Source of the DNA: Enterobacteriaceae bacterium UBA7338
GTDB taxonomy: Bacteria > Pseudomonadota > Gammaproteobacteria > Enterobacterales > Enterobacteriaceae
Direction: 5' to 3'
Assembly: GCA_002480085.1 (NCBI GenBank)
Contig: DKPJ01000013.1
Span: forward strand, 33,072-97,071
Length of the DNA stretch: 64,000 nucleotides
This document shows positions 33,324-40,719 of this stretch, in pieces. Under the pieces are notes generated by a model, which was given only the letters and a program-made list of their open reading frames with translations, made no database searches and was not told the origin of the DNA. The position numbers were made by a program, and so were the translations under genes. Every line of letters begins with the position of its first letter. Position 1 is the first letter of the stretch.

Positions 33324-35519
33324 TTAACCCTCAATGGGATCCACGTCTAACACCCACTTCACCTTGCGCGCCTCCGGCAGCGTATTAATCAGCGCCAGTG
33401 CGCCGCTGACGATATGCTGCAGGCGAATACGGGAGGGGTGCTGAAGCAGCAGCTGCCAGCGATAGCGCCCGCCGCGCTTTGGGGCGAGAGCGGGCACCGG
33501 GCCGAGCAGCCAGAGGTGGTTATCCACCAGCGGGCTGGCCTGCAGCAGATTACGCAGCTGCTGGAGAAAGAGCGGGGCCTGCTGGTTGTTATGATCCTCT
33601 GCGCGGATGATGACGTGGCTGGTCCACGGCGGCAGCTGGAGCGTCTGCCGCTCCGCCAGCGCCTCCTCGGCAAAGGCGTCGTAGCCTCTATAGAGCAGCG
33701 TTTGCAGAAGCGGATGCTCAGGGTGGTGGGTCTGTAAAATCACCTCCCCTTGCTTGCCCGCGCGCCCGGCACGGCCTGAGACCTGGGTATAGAGCTGGGC
33801 GAAACGCTCGGCGGCGCGAAAGTCTGCCGAGAACAACGCCCCGTCAACGTCAAGCAGCGCTACCAGGGTGACGTCCGGGAAGTGATGTCCCTTCGCCAAC
33901 ATCTGGGTGCCGATCAGAATACGCGCCCCGCCGCGATGTACTTCCGCCAGATGCTGCTCCAGCGCCCCTTTGCGGCTGGTGGTATCGCGATCGATGCGTG
34001 AGATCGCCACGTCCGGGAAGAGCGGCGTCAGCGCCTGCTCAAGCTGCTCCGTACCCAGTCCCACCGGGACCATATGCGTGGAGCCGCAGGCGGGACACTG
34101 GCGCGGTACCGGGCGCTGGCTGTCGCAGTGGTGGCAGCGCAGCTGGTGCTGGGCCTGATGCAGGGTGTAGTAGTGATCGCAGCGCGGACACTCGGCTATC
34201 CAGCCGCAGTCGTGGCAGAGCAGCGCCGGGGCAAAGCCGCGACGGTTGAGAAACAGGATCACCTGGTTATTGGCCTGCAGGTGCTGGCGCATTCGGCTAA
34301 TCAGCGCCGGGGAGAGACCCGCCTGCAGCTGCTGGCCCTTGAGATCGAGCACGTGCTGGTTAGCCGGCCGGGCGTTGCCTGCCCGGCGGGTGAGGCGCAG
34401 CAGGCGGTACTTCTTCTGCCGCACGTTGTGCAGCGTCTCCAGCGCGGGGGTTGCCGAGCCGAGGATAATCGGGATCTGCTCGCTGTGGGCGCGGTAGACC
34501 GCCAGATCGCGAGCGTGGTAGCGCCACCCCTCCTGCTGCTTATAGGAGCTGTCATGCTCCTCATCGATCACAATGACGCCAAGATTTTTAAACGGGGTGA
34601 ACAGCGACGAGCGGGTACCAATCACAATCGCCGCCTCGCCGTTTTTGGCCTTCAGCCAGCTGCTCAGGCGTTCGCTGTCGTTCAGACCCGAGTGCAGCAC
34701 CTCTACCGGGGCGTTAAACCGCTCCCGGAATCGGGCGATGGTTTGCGGCGTCAGGCCAATCTCCGGCACCATCACCAGCGCCTGCTTGCCCTGAGCAAGA
34801 ACGTTCTCCAGCACGCTCAGGTAGACCTCGGTCTTTCCGGAGCCGGTCACGCCCGCCAGCAGCCAGGCGGAGAAGGTGTTGGCCTCGCTGTGGATCGCCC
34901 CCACGGCGGTTGCCTGCTCGGTGTTGAGCCGCAGCCGCTCGCCGCTGACGGCATAGCCTTCGCGCCAGTCGCGGGGCACGGGCGCTTCGCTGTTTAGCTC
35001 GCACAATCCTTTGCTGCGCAGCGCCTGTAGCGCCGCGTCGTTAAAGTCGAGATCGGCCACCTGATGCCGCCAGATCTTCCCCTGGCGCAGGGCGGAGAGC
35101 GCCTGCTGCTGCTTTGGCGAGCGCTTCAGGCTGTTGATATCCACCGCCTGGCCCTGTTCAGTGGCGAACCAGTACCAGAGCGGCGCGGCGCTGGCGGGCT
35201 TCCCCTGGCGCAGCAGTACGGGCAGGGCGTGGAACAGCACATCACCCAGCGGATGGTGGTAATACTCCGCCGCCCACAGCAGCAGTCGCCAGACCGAGGG
35301 TGAAAACACCGGCTCATCGTCCAGCACCTCCGCCACGCTCTTCAGCTCGGCCAGCGGCAGCTCGCTACTGTCGCTCACCGAGACCACGATGCCCACCCGC
35401 TGCTGCTTGCCGAACGGCACGCGCACGCGGCAGCCCGCACGGGCAGACAGATCGGCGGGCAGCAGATAGTCAAAGGTGCGGGGCAGCGGAACGGGCAGGG
35501 CAACGTGAGCAACGGGCAT
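33324..35519 (-). CDS. priA: Primosomal replication-restart helicase PriA
   Basis: Loads the replisome at stalled forks with 3'-to-5' helicase activity. 731 residues (E. coli 732). N-terminal 3'-end-binding domain (MPVAHVALPVPLPRTFDYLL), Walker A GVTGSGKTE, DEEH box (VIDEEHD), eight zinc-binding cysteines (CHDCGWIAECPRC ... CHHC ... CPAC), and helicase motif QVSGRAGRAGK. An ATG four codons upstream is in frame; the MPVAHVAL start matches the family. Confidence 0.97.
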   Translation of the reverse strand: MPVAHVALPVPLPRTFDYLLPADLSARAGCRVRVPFGKQQRVGIVVSVSDSSELPLAELKSVAEVLDDEPVFSPSVWRLLLWAAEYYHHPLGDVLFHALPVLLRQGKPASAAPLWYWFATEQGQAVDINSLKRSPKQQQALSALRQGKIWRHQVADLDFNDAALQALRSKGLCELNSEAPVPRDWREGYAVSGERLRLNTEQATAVGAIHSEANTFSAWLLAGVTGSGKTEVYLSVLENVLAQGKQALVMVPEIGLTPQTIARFRERFNAPVEVLHSGLNDSERLSSWLKAKNGEAAIVIGTRSSLFTPFKNLGVIVIDEEHDSSYKQQEGWRYHARDLAVYRAHSEQIPIILGSATPALETLHNVRQKKYRLLRLTRRAGNARPANQHVLDLKGQQLQAGLSPALISRMRQHLQANNQVILFLNRRGFAPALLCHDCGWIAECPRCDHYYTLHQAQHQLRCHHCDSQRPVPRQCPACGSTHMVPVGLGTEQLEQALTPLFPDVAISRIDRDTTSRKGALEQHLAEVHRGGARILIGTQMLAKGHHFPDVTLVALLDVDGALFSADFRAAERFAQLYTQVSGRAGRAGKQGEVILQTHHPEHPLLQTLLYRGYDAFAEEALAERQTLQLPPWTSHVIIRAEDHNNQQAPLFLQQLRNLLQASPLVDNHLWLLGPVPALAPKRGGRYRWQLLLQHPSRIRLQHIVSGALALINTLPEARKVKWVLDVDPIEG

Positions 35520-35724
35520 TTTTTTATCCATGCACTTGAAACTGGCGGGATAGTATACACATTGTGAGAGAGCAGATGCGGATCTGTTTGCATACGGCGG
35601 TTAATTTCTGTATGATTCGCCGCCTTTGGTGTTGCATTCCGCCGCCAAAGCTTAATCAATCATCTCGCGTGGTGTCCGGCGTTAGGGCTGGAAGAGCGAC
35701 GCGGCCTTAACTGAGGTTTCTTCC

Positions 35725-35937
35725 ATGAAAAAAGGTATTCACCCGAATTACGTTGAAATTACTGCAAACTGCTCTTGCGGTAATGTGATCAAAACCCGCT
35801 CTACCGTGGGTCACGATCTGAACCTGGACGTGTGCGCCAAATGCCACCCGTTCTACACTGGCAAGCAGCGTGACGTTGCTACCGGTGGCCGTGTTGACCG
35901 CTTCAACAAGCGCTTCAGCATCCCAGGCAGCAAGTAA
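35725..35937 (+). CDS. rpmE: 50S ribosomal protein bL31 (zinc form)
   Basis: A 70-residue ribosomal protein bridging the subunits. Zinc ligands C16, C18, C37 and C40 are all present (NCSCGN; CAKCH), so this is the zinc-binding form displaced by the paralogue YkgM in zinc starvation. Divergent from priA; followed by a strong terminator, after which the accessory insert begins. Confidence 0.98.
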   Translation: MKKGIHPNYVEITANCSCGNVIKTRSTVGHDLNLDVCAKCHPFYTGKQRDVATGGRVDRFNKRFSIPGSK

Positions 35938-35952
35938 GAATCCGCTGCTTAG

Positions 35953-35980
35953 AAAAAACCGCCTTCGGGCGGTTTTTTTG
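35953..35980 (+). terminator. rpmE rho-independent terminator
   Basis: AAAAAACCGCC-TTCG-GGCGGTTTTTT hairpin with T-run. It marks the left border of the accessory insert. Confidence 0.93.
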
Positions 35981-36113
35981 TGCCTGAATTCTGGCCATCA
36001 TTACTGCCCATAATTTAATCTTGATCGGTGTTTACCCATTTGCTGGTCTAGCTAATCATGAGCATAAGCATTTTCCCTCAAAAACTTCTTCAGTTAACAG
36101 GATTACACTCGGA

Positions 36114-36257
36114 ATGAGCAGTACATCAGGTTGCAGTTTACTGACAGATGGACAGGAAGTTACCAGAGAGCGCTCGTTTTATCTTCCTGTGCACTATAAA
36201 GAACTAACATTACAAAGAGGGAATGCGAATGATTCCAGGAGCGGCAGAAAGACATGA
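36114..36257 (+). CDS. Small unknown protein upstream of the toxin-like gene
   Basis: A 47-residue reading frame (MSSTSGCSLLTDGQEVTRER, then SFYLPVHYKELTLQRGNAND and a short basic tail). AGGA lies 11 bases before the ATG. The frame overlaps the toxin-like gene start by 29 bases, so translation could be coupled, or it may be the remnant of an N-terminal domain lost by frameshift. No known family recognised. The first 112 bases after the rpmE terminator show nothing clear. Confidence 0.35.
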   Translation: MSSTSGCSLLTDGQEVTRERSFYLPVHYKELTLQRGNANDSRSGRKT

Positions 36258-36894
36258 ACCAGGACGGTATTACACTTTTGAGTCAAGATTACCACAAGGG
36301 GAGTTCTTTGAGCTTCGACCGCATCATTTACCGTGTAATGCTCAACCAATATTAGACGAGACAAGCGGCATCTGTATTGGATACACCGTGGTTCAGGCTC
36401 CTGGCCTTTGGCAAGTTTATGACACTCATGGTCATTTTGTTCGACTTGAAGAAGCACCGCTTGAAACCCCCTTAATTGATCCAACAGACATTGCGCTGCT
36501 CGCTTTTGGTGTCTTCCGCATTTTCCGTACTGGCCGCGCCTTATTTGAGGCTGGTACAAAAACCGCTATTACAGCTAAGCTTAGCCAAAGCACCATTTTA
36601 TTTTTAAGAACCAGATTTAAGCTTGGCTTGTCAGCACGTAATTTGAAAATGACCGAAACGGCTGCCAGGCACATGTTAGAACCGGGTCGGTATGTTCCTT
36701 TGTATATTCAAGAAAAAGCTATTCGCTACGGTAAGCGCATGGCCGATCCTCGTAAGATTCAGGGGCTGTACAGATACGAAATTGAGATGTACAAGCTATA
36801 TCGTAAAAAAGCTGCTACTGAATATAAAAAATATACTTTGGAAGTTGTGGTAAGGGAATCTGACTGGACGATTACCCATTTTATGTATTTTTGA
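36229..36894 (+). CDS. Putative polymorphic toxin-like protein with RNase-like C-terminal domain
   Basis: 221 residues, no close family recognised. Residues 1-80 form an unfamiliar domain (GRYYTFESRLPQGEFFELRP). A hydrophobic stretch at about 82-108 (PLIDPTDIALLAFGVFRIFR) resembles the pretoxin/linker region of polymorphic toxins. The C-terminal part, from about 140, has RHMLEPGRYVPLYI, AIRYGKRMADP, GLYRY and YTLEVVVRESDWTITHFMYF, a pattern like BECR-fold (barnase/EndoU/RelE-type) contact-dependent RNase toxins; candidate catalytic residues are H148, R166/K169, H217 and Y220. There is no signal peptide, PAAR, VgrG or Rhs domain. GAGG is eight bases before this ATG (another ATG two codons upstream is too close). 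AT-rich: one 60-base row (36601) counts 37% G+C. A probable immunity gene follows at once. Confidence 0.6.
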   Translation: MIPGAAERHEPGRYYTFESRLPQGEFFELRPHHLPCNAQPILDETSGICIGYTVVQAPGLWQVYDTHGHFVRLEEAPLETPLIDPTDIALLAFGVFRIFRTGRALFEAGTKTAITAKLSQSTILFLRTRFKLGLSARNLKMTETAARHMLEPGRYVPLYIQEKAIRYGKRMADPRKIQGLYRYEIEMYKLYRKKAATEYKKYTLEVVVRESDWTITHFMYF

Positions 36895-36914
36895 AGGGTG
36901 ACAGGAGCCTATCC

Positions 36915-37355
36915 ATGTTTTATCTGAAAAATGAAGAGTTTACTTTTACAATATCTCCTTATGAAAGAGTTATTGAAACCGAAATTGACCCCGAACATCA
37001 TCGTTGGGACTGGATTAAGTCGTTTATTGAATTTTCAGTTCCCGGCCTCACTGCACGCTTCCAGACTGAGTTTACGGTAGGTGAGTTACAGACGCTGCGT
37101 GAGCAGTTTTCTGCTCATTATGATGCACTTATCGCCCAACGTGAGATAAAACCTTTTGAGTTTCGCAGCGAACGGCGTCAGCTAAATATGATAATCAGAA
37201 AAGTGGTTGGCACTGAGGATGTGGTTATTGAATATGAGCTTCGACCGGAAGCACATGCTGATAGTGTTCAGGTCAAAGGTGATTTTAGTATTAACGAGAG
37301 CTATTTCGCCGATATTCTGAAGCGGTTGGATGACATGATTACATGGGTTTCTTAG
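36915..37355 (+). CDS. Probable immunity protein for the adjacent toxin-like gene
   Basis: 146 residues, acidic and soluble, with no signal peptide. It starts 20 bases after the toxin-like gene with AGGAG seven bases before the ATG. The segment DWIKSFIEFSVPGLTARFQTEF followed by a helix with ELQTLREQF and late beta-strand-like stretches loosely resembles small immunity families found beside contact-dependent toxins (DUF6228/WapI-like), but I cannot confirm a family. Role is inferred from size, coupling and base composition. A TTG start overlapping the upstream stop is possible but lacks a ribosome-binding site. It ends 15 bases from the convergent ABC membrane gene. Confidence 0.55.
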   Translation: MFYLKNEEFTFTISPYERVIETEIDPEHHRWDWIKSFIEFSVPGLTARFQTEFTVGELQTLREQFSAHYDALIAQREIKPFEFRSERRQLNMIIRKVVGTEDVVIEYELRPEAHADSVQVKGDFSINESYFADILKRLDDMITWVS

Positions 37356-37370
37356 ATGAATACTGTGGGT

Positions 37371-38243
37371 TTACACCAGCCCCGTATTCACCCGCTTACC
37401 GATATCGCTAAGCTTCGAGTACTTCTCAAGCAGCTGCGGCGCGTCGTCCAGGCTCATCACGAACATCCACAGGTAGGTCATTACCGAGTAGATGTGGCCC
37501 GCTTCAAGATGGGGTCTGAGGGTTAACATGGTTATCGCCATCCCGAACAGCACCGCGCTGCCGATCCCGATCGCAAGGTAGCCCCACGCCTCGCGGTCAG
37601 AAAGACGAATGCGCAGCCGGGCCATCAGCAGATAGTGGCGCGTCAGGGTGTGCTCTTTCGCCACGCCGACAAACCCCACCTCTTTTTCTAGCCGGTTATT
37701 GAGCCGGAACCAGAGCGCATCGTTAACCTGAACGTAGCGGGGAAGCAGCGCAGCAAAGAGCGTCACCATCAGCAGCGCGCCAGCGCCCACCACCGGTTCC
37801 AGGATGAACAGCATCAGCGCCGCGCCGACGATGGAGATAGCCGAGGTCACCAGCACCGGCATATGGGTTTCAAAGAAATCCACAAACTCGCGGGAGAGGG
37901 TGACGCGGGCCGCTACGGTGGAGTGCGCCTGCTGACTACTGCGCTGATGCAGGATGACCGGCACGGCAAGCTGGGCGTAAATGCGCGAGAAGGTGCGCGT
38001 ATCCACGCTGCGCCGGGCCGCGCCCACCGCCCACATGCCGAGCACGATCAGGGCATAGACCAGCGCCTTGTGCAGGTTACCCGCCATCATGGCGTTGATG
38101 GCAAAACCAGCAAACAGCGGGTAGGTGATAAGTAAGATGTTCTCGGCGAGCACCAGGGAAAAGGTCCAGATCAGCTTTTTTGCATGGAGAACGGTGAGCT
38201 GGCGCAGGGTGCCCCAGGCCGTTGAGGATGATGTTTGCAGCAT
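37371..38243 (-). CDS. ABC transporter six-TM domain protein without an ATPase domain
   Basis: 290 residues with about six TM segments (for example WTFSLVLAENILLITYPLFA and ALVYALIVLGMWAVGAA), matching the membrane half of ABC exporters of the MsbA/YddA kind. No Walker A or signature motif is present, and no separate ATPase is encoded nearby, so it may pair with a distant ATPase or have another role. Divergent from a TetR-type gene across a 90-base gap with two matching palindromes, which suggests direct control by that regulator. Confidence 0.75.
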   Translation of the reverse strand: MLQTSSSTAWGTLRQLTVLHAKKLIWTFSLVLAENILLITYPLFAGFAINAMMAGNLHKALVYALIVLGMWAVGAARRSVDTRTFSRIYAQLAVPVILHQRSSQQAHSTVAARVTLSREFVDFFETHMPVLVTSAISIVGAALMLFILEPVVGAGALLMVTLFAALLPRYVQVNDALWFRLNNRLEKEVGFVGVAKEHTLTRHYLLMARLRIRLSDREAWGYLAIGIGSAVLFGMAITMLTLRPHLEAGHIYSVMTYLWMFVMSLDDAPQLLEKYSKLSDIGKRVNTGLV

Positions 38244-38265
38244 GGCGTTTCTCGGATAAGATAGG

Positions 38266-38316
38266 AAATAGAGCGATCGCTCTATTTGCGATAAACTTAC
38301 TTGAGCAGTCGCTCAA
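38266..38316. promoter_or_regulatory. Two TetR-type operators between the ABC gene and its regulator
   Basis: A perfect 22-base palindrome at 38266-38287 is centred on GAGCGATCGCTC. A second inverted repeat, TTGAGCAGTCGCTCAA at 38301-38316, shares GAGC-NN-TCGCTC. The centres are 32 bases apart, about three helical turns, so two dimers could bind the same face. They lie between the divergent start codons. Confidence 0.75.
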
Positions 38317-38332
38317 AGTCAATAAGGCGAGT

Positions 38333-38920
38333 ATGACCCGACAACCATCCGAACAGCGGCGTGAGGCCATTTTATCTACGGCTATCGCGCTTTTTCGTAG
38401 CAAAGGCTTGCTGCAAACATCGACCCGCGACCTGACCGAAGCGCTGGGGATCTCACGCAGCCATATCTATCACTACTTTCCTAACTGGCAGGCGCTGTGT
38501 CTGGCCGCGCTGGAGCACTATATGCGCCAGGATCTACAGGAGGTGGAGGCGGAGCTTGCTGCGATGCAACCGGAAGCCGCGCTGAAACGGCTTAGCGAGT
38601 GGGTTTTGCCGGACGATGTTGATCCGGACTGGCTGATCTACGCCGATGCCTGGCAAATTGCCGCCCGCGACGAGGCGTACAAAGCGCTGGCGCAGAGAGT
38701 CACGGTGGAGTGGAATAGCCTGATCGAACAGGTGATTACGCGGGGAGACGAGGCGGGTGTTTTTCATTGCAACGATGTCGCGCAGGCTACCCGACTGCTT
38801 AGCGGAGCCATTAACGGCTATGCCGATATGGTCTCACTTGAACCCAATGCGCGCAGCCGTCAGCAGGCGATCACGGATATCGAGACGTTAATAGCCATAT
38901 TGTTAAAACCAGTTTCGTAG
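38333..38920 (+). CDS. TetR/AcrR-family transcriptional regulator
   Basis: 195 residues. N-terminal TetR HTH (REAILSTAIALFRSKGLLQT, TRDLTEALGISRSHIYHYFP; about 10-50), then an all-helical ligand domain with a typical YaiO/YbjK-like C-terminal region (WLIYADAWQIAARDEAYKAL). AAGG lies five bases before the ATG; in-frame upstream ATGs would read through the operators. Divergent from the six-TM ABC gene, which it probably represses. Its TAG stop codon is part of a REP element. Confidence 0.88.
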   Translation: MTRQPSEQRREAILSTAIALFRSKGLLQTSTRDLTEALGISRSHIYHYFPNWQALCLAALEHYMRQDLQEVEAELAAMQPEAALKRLSEWVLPDDVDPDWLIYADAWQIAARDEAYKALAQRVTVEWNSLIEQVITRGDEAGVFHCNDVAQATRLLSGAINGYADMVSLEPNARSRQQAITDIETLIAILLKPVS

Positions 38921-38952
38921 GCCGGGTAAGGCGTTAGCCGCCACCACCCGGC
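38917..38952. repeat. REP element overlapping the tetR-family stop codon
   Basis: GTAGGCCGGGTAAGGCGTTA then CCACCACCCGGC, a slightly longer REP variant. The TAG at 38918-38920 is the stop codon of the regulator gene. It lies between that gene and metJ and marks the right border of the insert. Confidence 0.8.
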
Positions 38953-38963
38953 ATATAACGCTG

Positions 38964-39281
38964 TTAGTACTCCCACGTGTCCGGGTCGATGCCCAGCTCG
39001 CGCATGATAATCTTTGCCTCTTCTGGGATTTCATCGCTGCGCTCTTTGCGCAGGTCTTCATCGTTTGGCAGAGGCTGGCCGGTGAACGCATGCAGGAACG
39101 CTTCGCACAGCAGCTCGCTGTTCGTGGCGTGACGCAGGTTGTTGACCTGACGACGGGTGCGTTCATCGGTGAGGATCTTTAACACCTTCAGAGGAATGGA
39201 AACCGTAATTTTTTTTACTTGCTCACTCTTCTTACCGTGCTCAGCGTAGGGGCTGATATATTCGCCGCTCCATTCAGCCAT
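38964..39281 (-). CDS. metJ: Methionine repressor MetJ
   Basis: Ribbon-helix-helix repressor that uses S-adenosylmethionine as corepressor. 105 residues, as in E. coli, with the DNA-binding strand KKITVSIPLKVLKILTDERT and following helices. Divergent from metBL; controls it and itself through the tandem met boxes in the shared region. Confidence 0.98.
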   Translation of the reverse strand: MAEWSGEYISPYAEHGKKSEQVKKITVSIPLKVLKILTDERTRRQVNNLRHATNSELLCEAFLHAFTGQPLPNDEDLRKERSDEIPEEAKIIMRELGIDPDTWEY

Positions 39282-39465
39282 GAGATACCTTAATCCTCTT
39301 TCTCATTAATAAATGGCCAAAACCCGACTAAACGCAGGGACAGGGCCGTAATCTCGCGTAGTTTACCGTAGAGACGCCACCGTGACACGGAGTATTGGCT
39401 CTGCAGATGTGCGCTAATGCAGATAATTTTAACGGCTATTCCCGGTTTGCTCAATCTATACGCAA

Positions 39466-39497
39466 AGAAGTTTAGATGTCCAGATGTATTGACGTCT
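39466..39497 (+). promoter_or_regulatory. Tandem met boxes of metJ/metB
   Basis: Four contiguous 8-base units AGAAGTTT-AGATGTCC-AGATGTAT-TGACGTCT approximating AGACGTCT, positioned as in E. coli between the divergent metJ and metB genes. Confidence 0.85.
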
Positions 39498-39556
39498 ATT
39501 GTCACAATGCTATTCTGTGGCCTGATTTTTCATCCATTAAGCCAGGAAGCCTTCAC

Positions 39557-40717
39557 ATGACGCGTAAACAGGCCACCATTGCAGTGCGTAGCGGATTGAA
39601 TGATGACGAGCAGTACGGCTGCGTTGTCCCGCCGATTCATCTCTCCAGCACCTATAACTTCACCGACTTCAACGAGCCGCGCGCTCACGACTACTCCCGC
39701 CGTGGCAACCCGACGCGCGATGTCGTCCAGCGTGCGCTGGCGGAGCTGGAAGGCGGGGCGGGTGCGGTGCTGACCAATACCGGCATGTCCGCTATCCACC
39801 TGGTGACCACGGTCTACCTGAAGCCTGGCGATCTGCTGGTGGCCCCGCACGACTGCTACGGCGGCAGCTACCGTCTGTTTGACAGCCTGGCGAAGCGCGG
39901 CTGCTACCGCGTTCTCTTTGTCGATCAGAACGATGAGCAGGCTCTGAAGGCGGCGCTGGCTGAACAACCAAAGCTGGTGCTGATCGAAAGTCCAAGTAAT
40001 CCATTGTTGCGCGTCGTGGATATTGCGAAAATCTGTCAGCTGGCCCGCGAAGCCGGTGCCGTGAGCGTGGTGGATAACACCTTCCTCAGCCCGGCGCTGC
40101 AAAATCCGCTGGCGCTGGGGGCGGATCTGGTGCTGCACTCCTGCACCAAGTACCTCAATGGCCACTCCGACGTCGTCGCCGGCGTGGTGATTGCTAAAGA
40201 GGAAGCGACCGTCACCGAGCTGGCATGGTGGGCGAATAATATTGGCGTAACCGGCAGCGCGTTTGATAGCTACCTGCTGCTGCGCGGTCTGCGTACATTG
40301 TCGCCGCGTATGGAAGTGGCTCAGCGTAACGCCCAGGCGATCGTCGAGTTCCTGAAGACGCAGCCGCTGGTGAAGAAGCTCTATCACCCGTCGCTGCCGG
40401 AGAACCAGGGCCACGAGATTGCCGCCCGCCAGCAGAAGGGCTTCGGCGCGATGCTGAGCTTCGAGCTGGATGGTGATGAGCAGACGCTGCGTCGTTTCTT
40501 AAGCGGCCTGTCGCTGTTTACGCTGGCGGAGTCGCTGGGCGGGGTTGAGAGCCTGATCTCTCACGCTGCTACCATGACGCACGCGGGCATGGCCGCCGAA
40601 GCGCGCGCCGCTGCTGGCATCTCCGAGACGCTACTACGCATCTCGACCGGTATTGAAGATGGTGAAGATTTAATTGCCGATCTGGAAAATGCATTCCGGA
40701 TCGCAGCCAAGGGGTAA
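39557..40717 (+). CDS. metB: Cystathionine gamma-synthase
   Basis: PLP enzyme joining O-succinylhomoserine and cysteine into cystathionine. 386 residues as in E. coli. PLP-lysine K198 in HSCTKYLNGHSD, and Cys-Met enzyme motifs DYSRRGNPTRD and SLGGVESLISHAATMTHAG. ATG at 39557 follows CAGGAAG. Two bases separate its stop from metL. Confidence 0.98.
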   Translation: MTRKQATIAVRSGLNDDEQYGCVVPPIHLSSTYNFTDFNEPRAHDYSRRGNPTRDVVQRALAELEGGAGAVLTNTGMSAIHLVTTVYLKPGDLLVAPHDCYGGSYRLFDSLAKRGCYRVLFVDQNDEQALKAALAEQPKLVLIESPSNPLLRVVDIAKICQLAREAGAVSVVDNTFLSPALQNPLALGADLVLHSCTKYLNGHSDVVAGVVIAKEEATVTELAWWANNIGVTGSAFDSYLLLRGLRTLSPRMEVAQRNAQAIVEFLKTQPLVKKLYHPSLPENQGHEIAARQQKGFGAMLSFELDGDEQTLRRFLSGLSLFTLAESLGGVESLISHAATMTHAGMAAEARAAAGISETLLRISTGIEDGEDLIADLENAFRIAAKG

Positions 40718-40719
40718 AC

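Noticed and set aside
36194..36559. 121-codon minus-strand frame across the toxin-like gene start
   Set aside because: No convincing start signal and it conflicts with the better supported plus-strand genes with good ribosome-binding sites.
36891..36914. TTG start for the immunity-like gene overlapping the upstream stop
   Set aside because: No ribosome-binding site; the ATG at 36915 has AGGAG at ideal spacing.
38222..38332. N-terminal extension of the TetR-type gene
   Set aside because: It would translate through both palindromic operators and lacks TetR-family sequence; the ATG at 38333 has its own ribosome-binding site.
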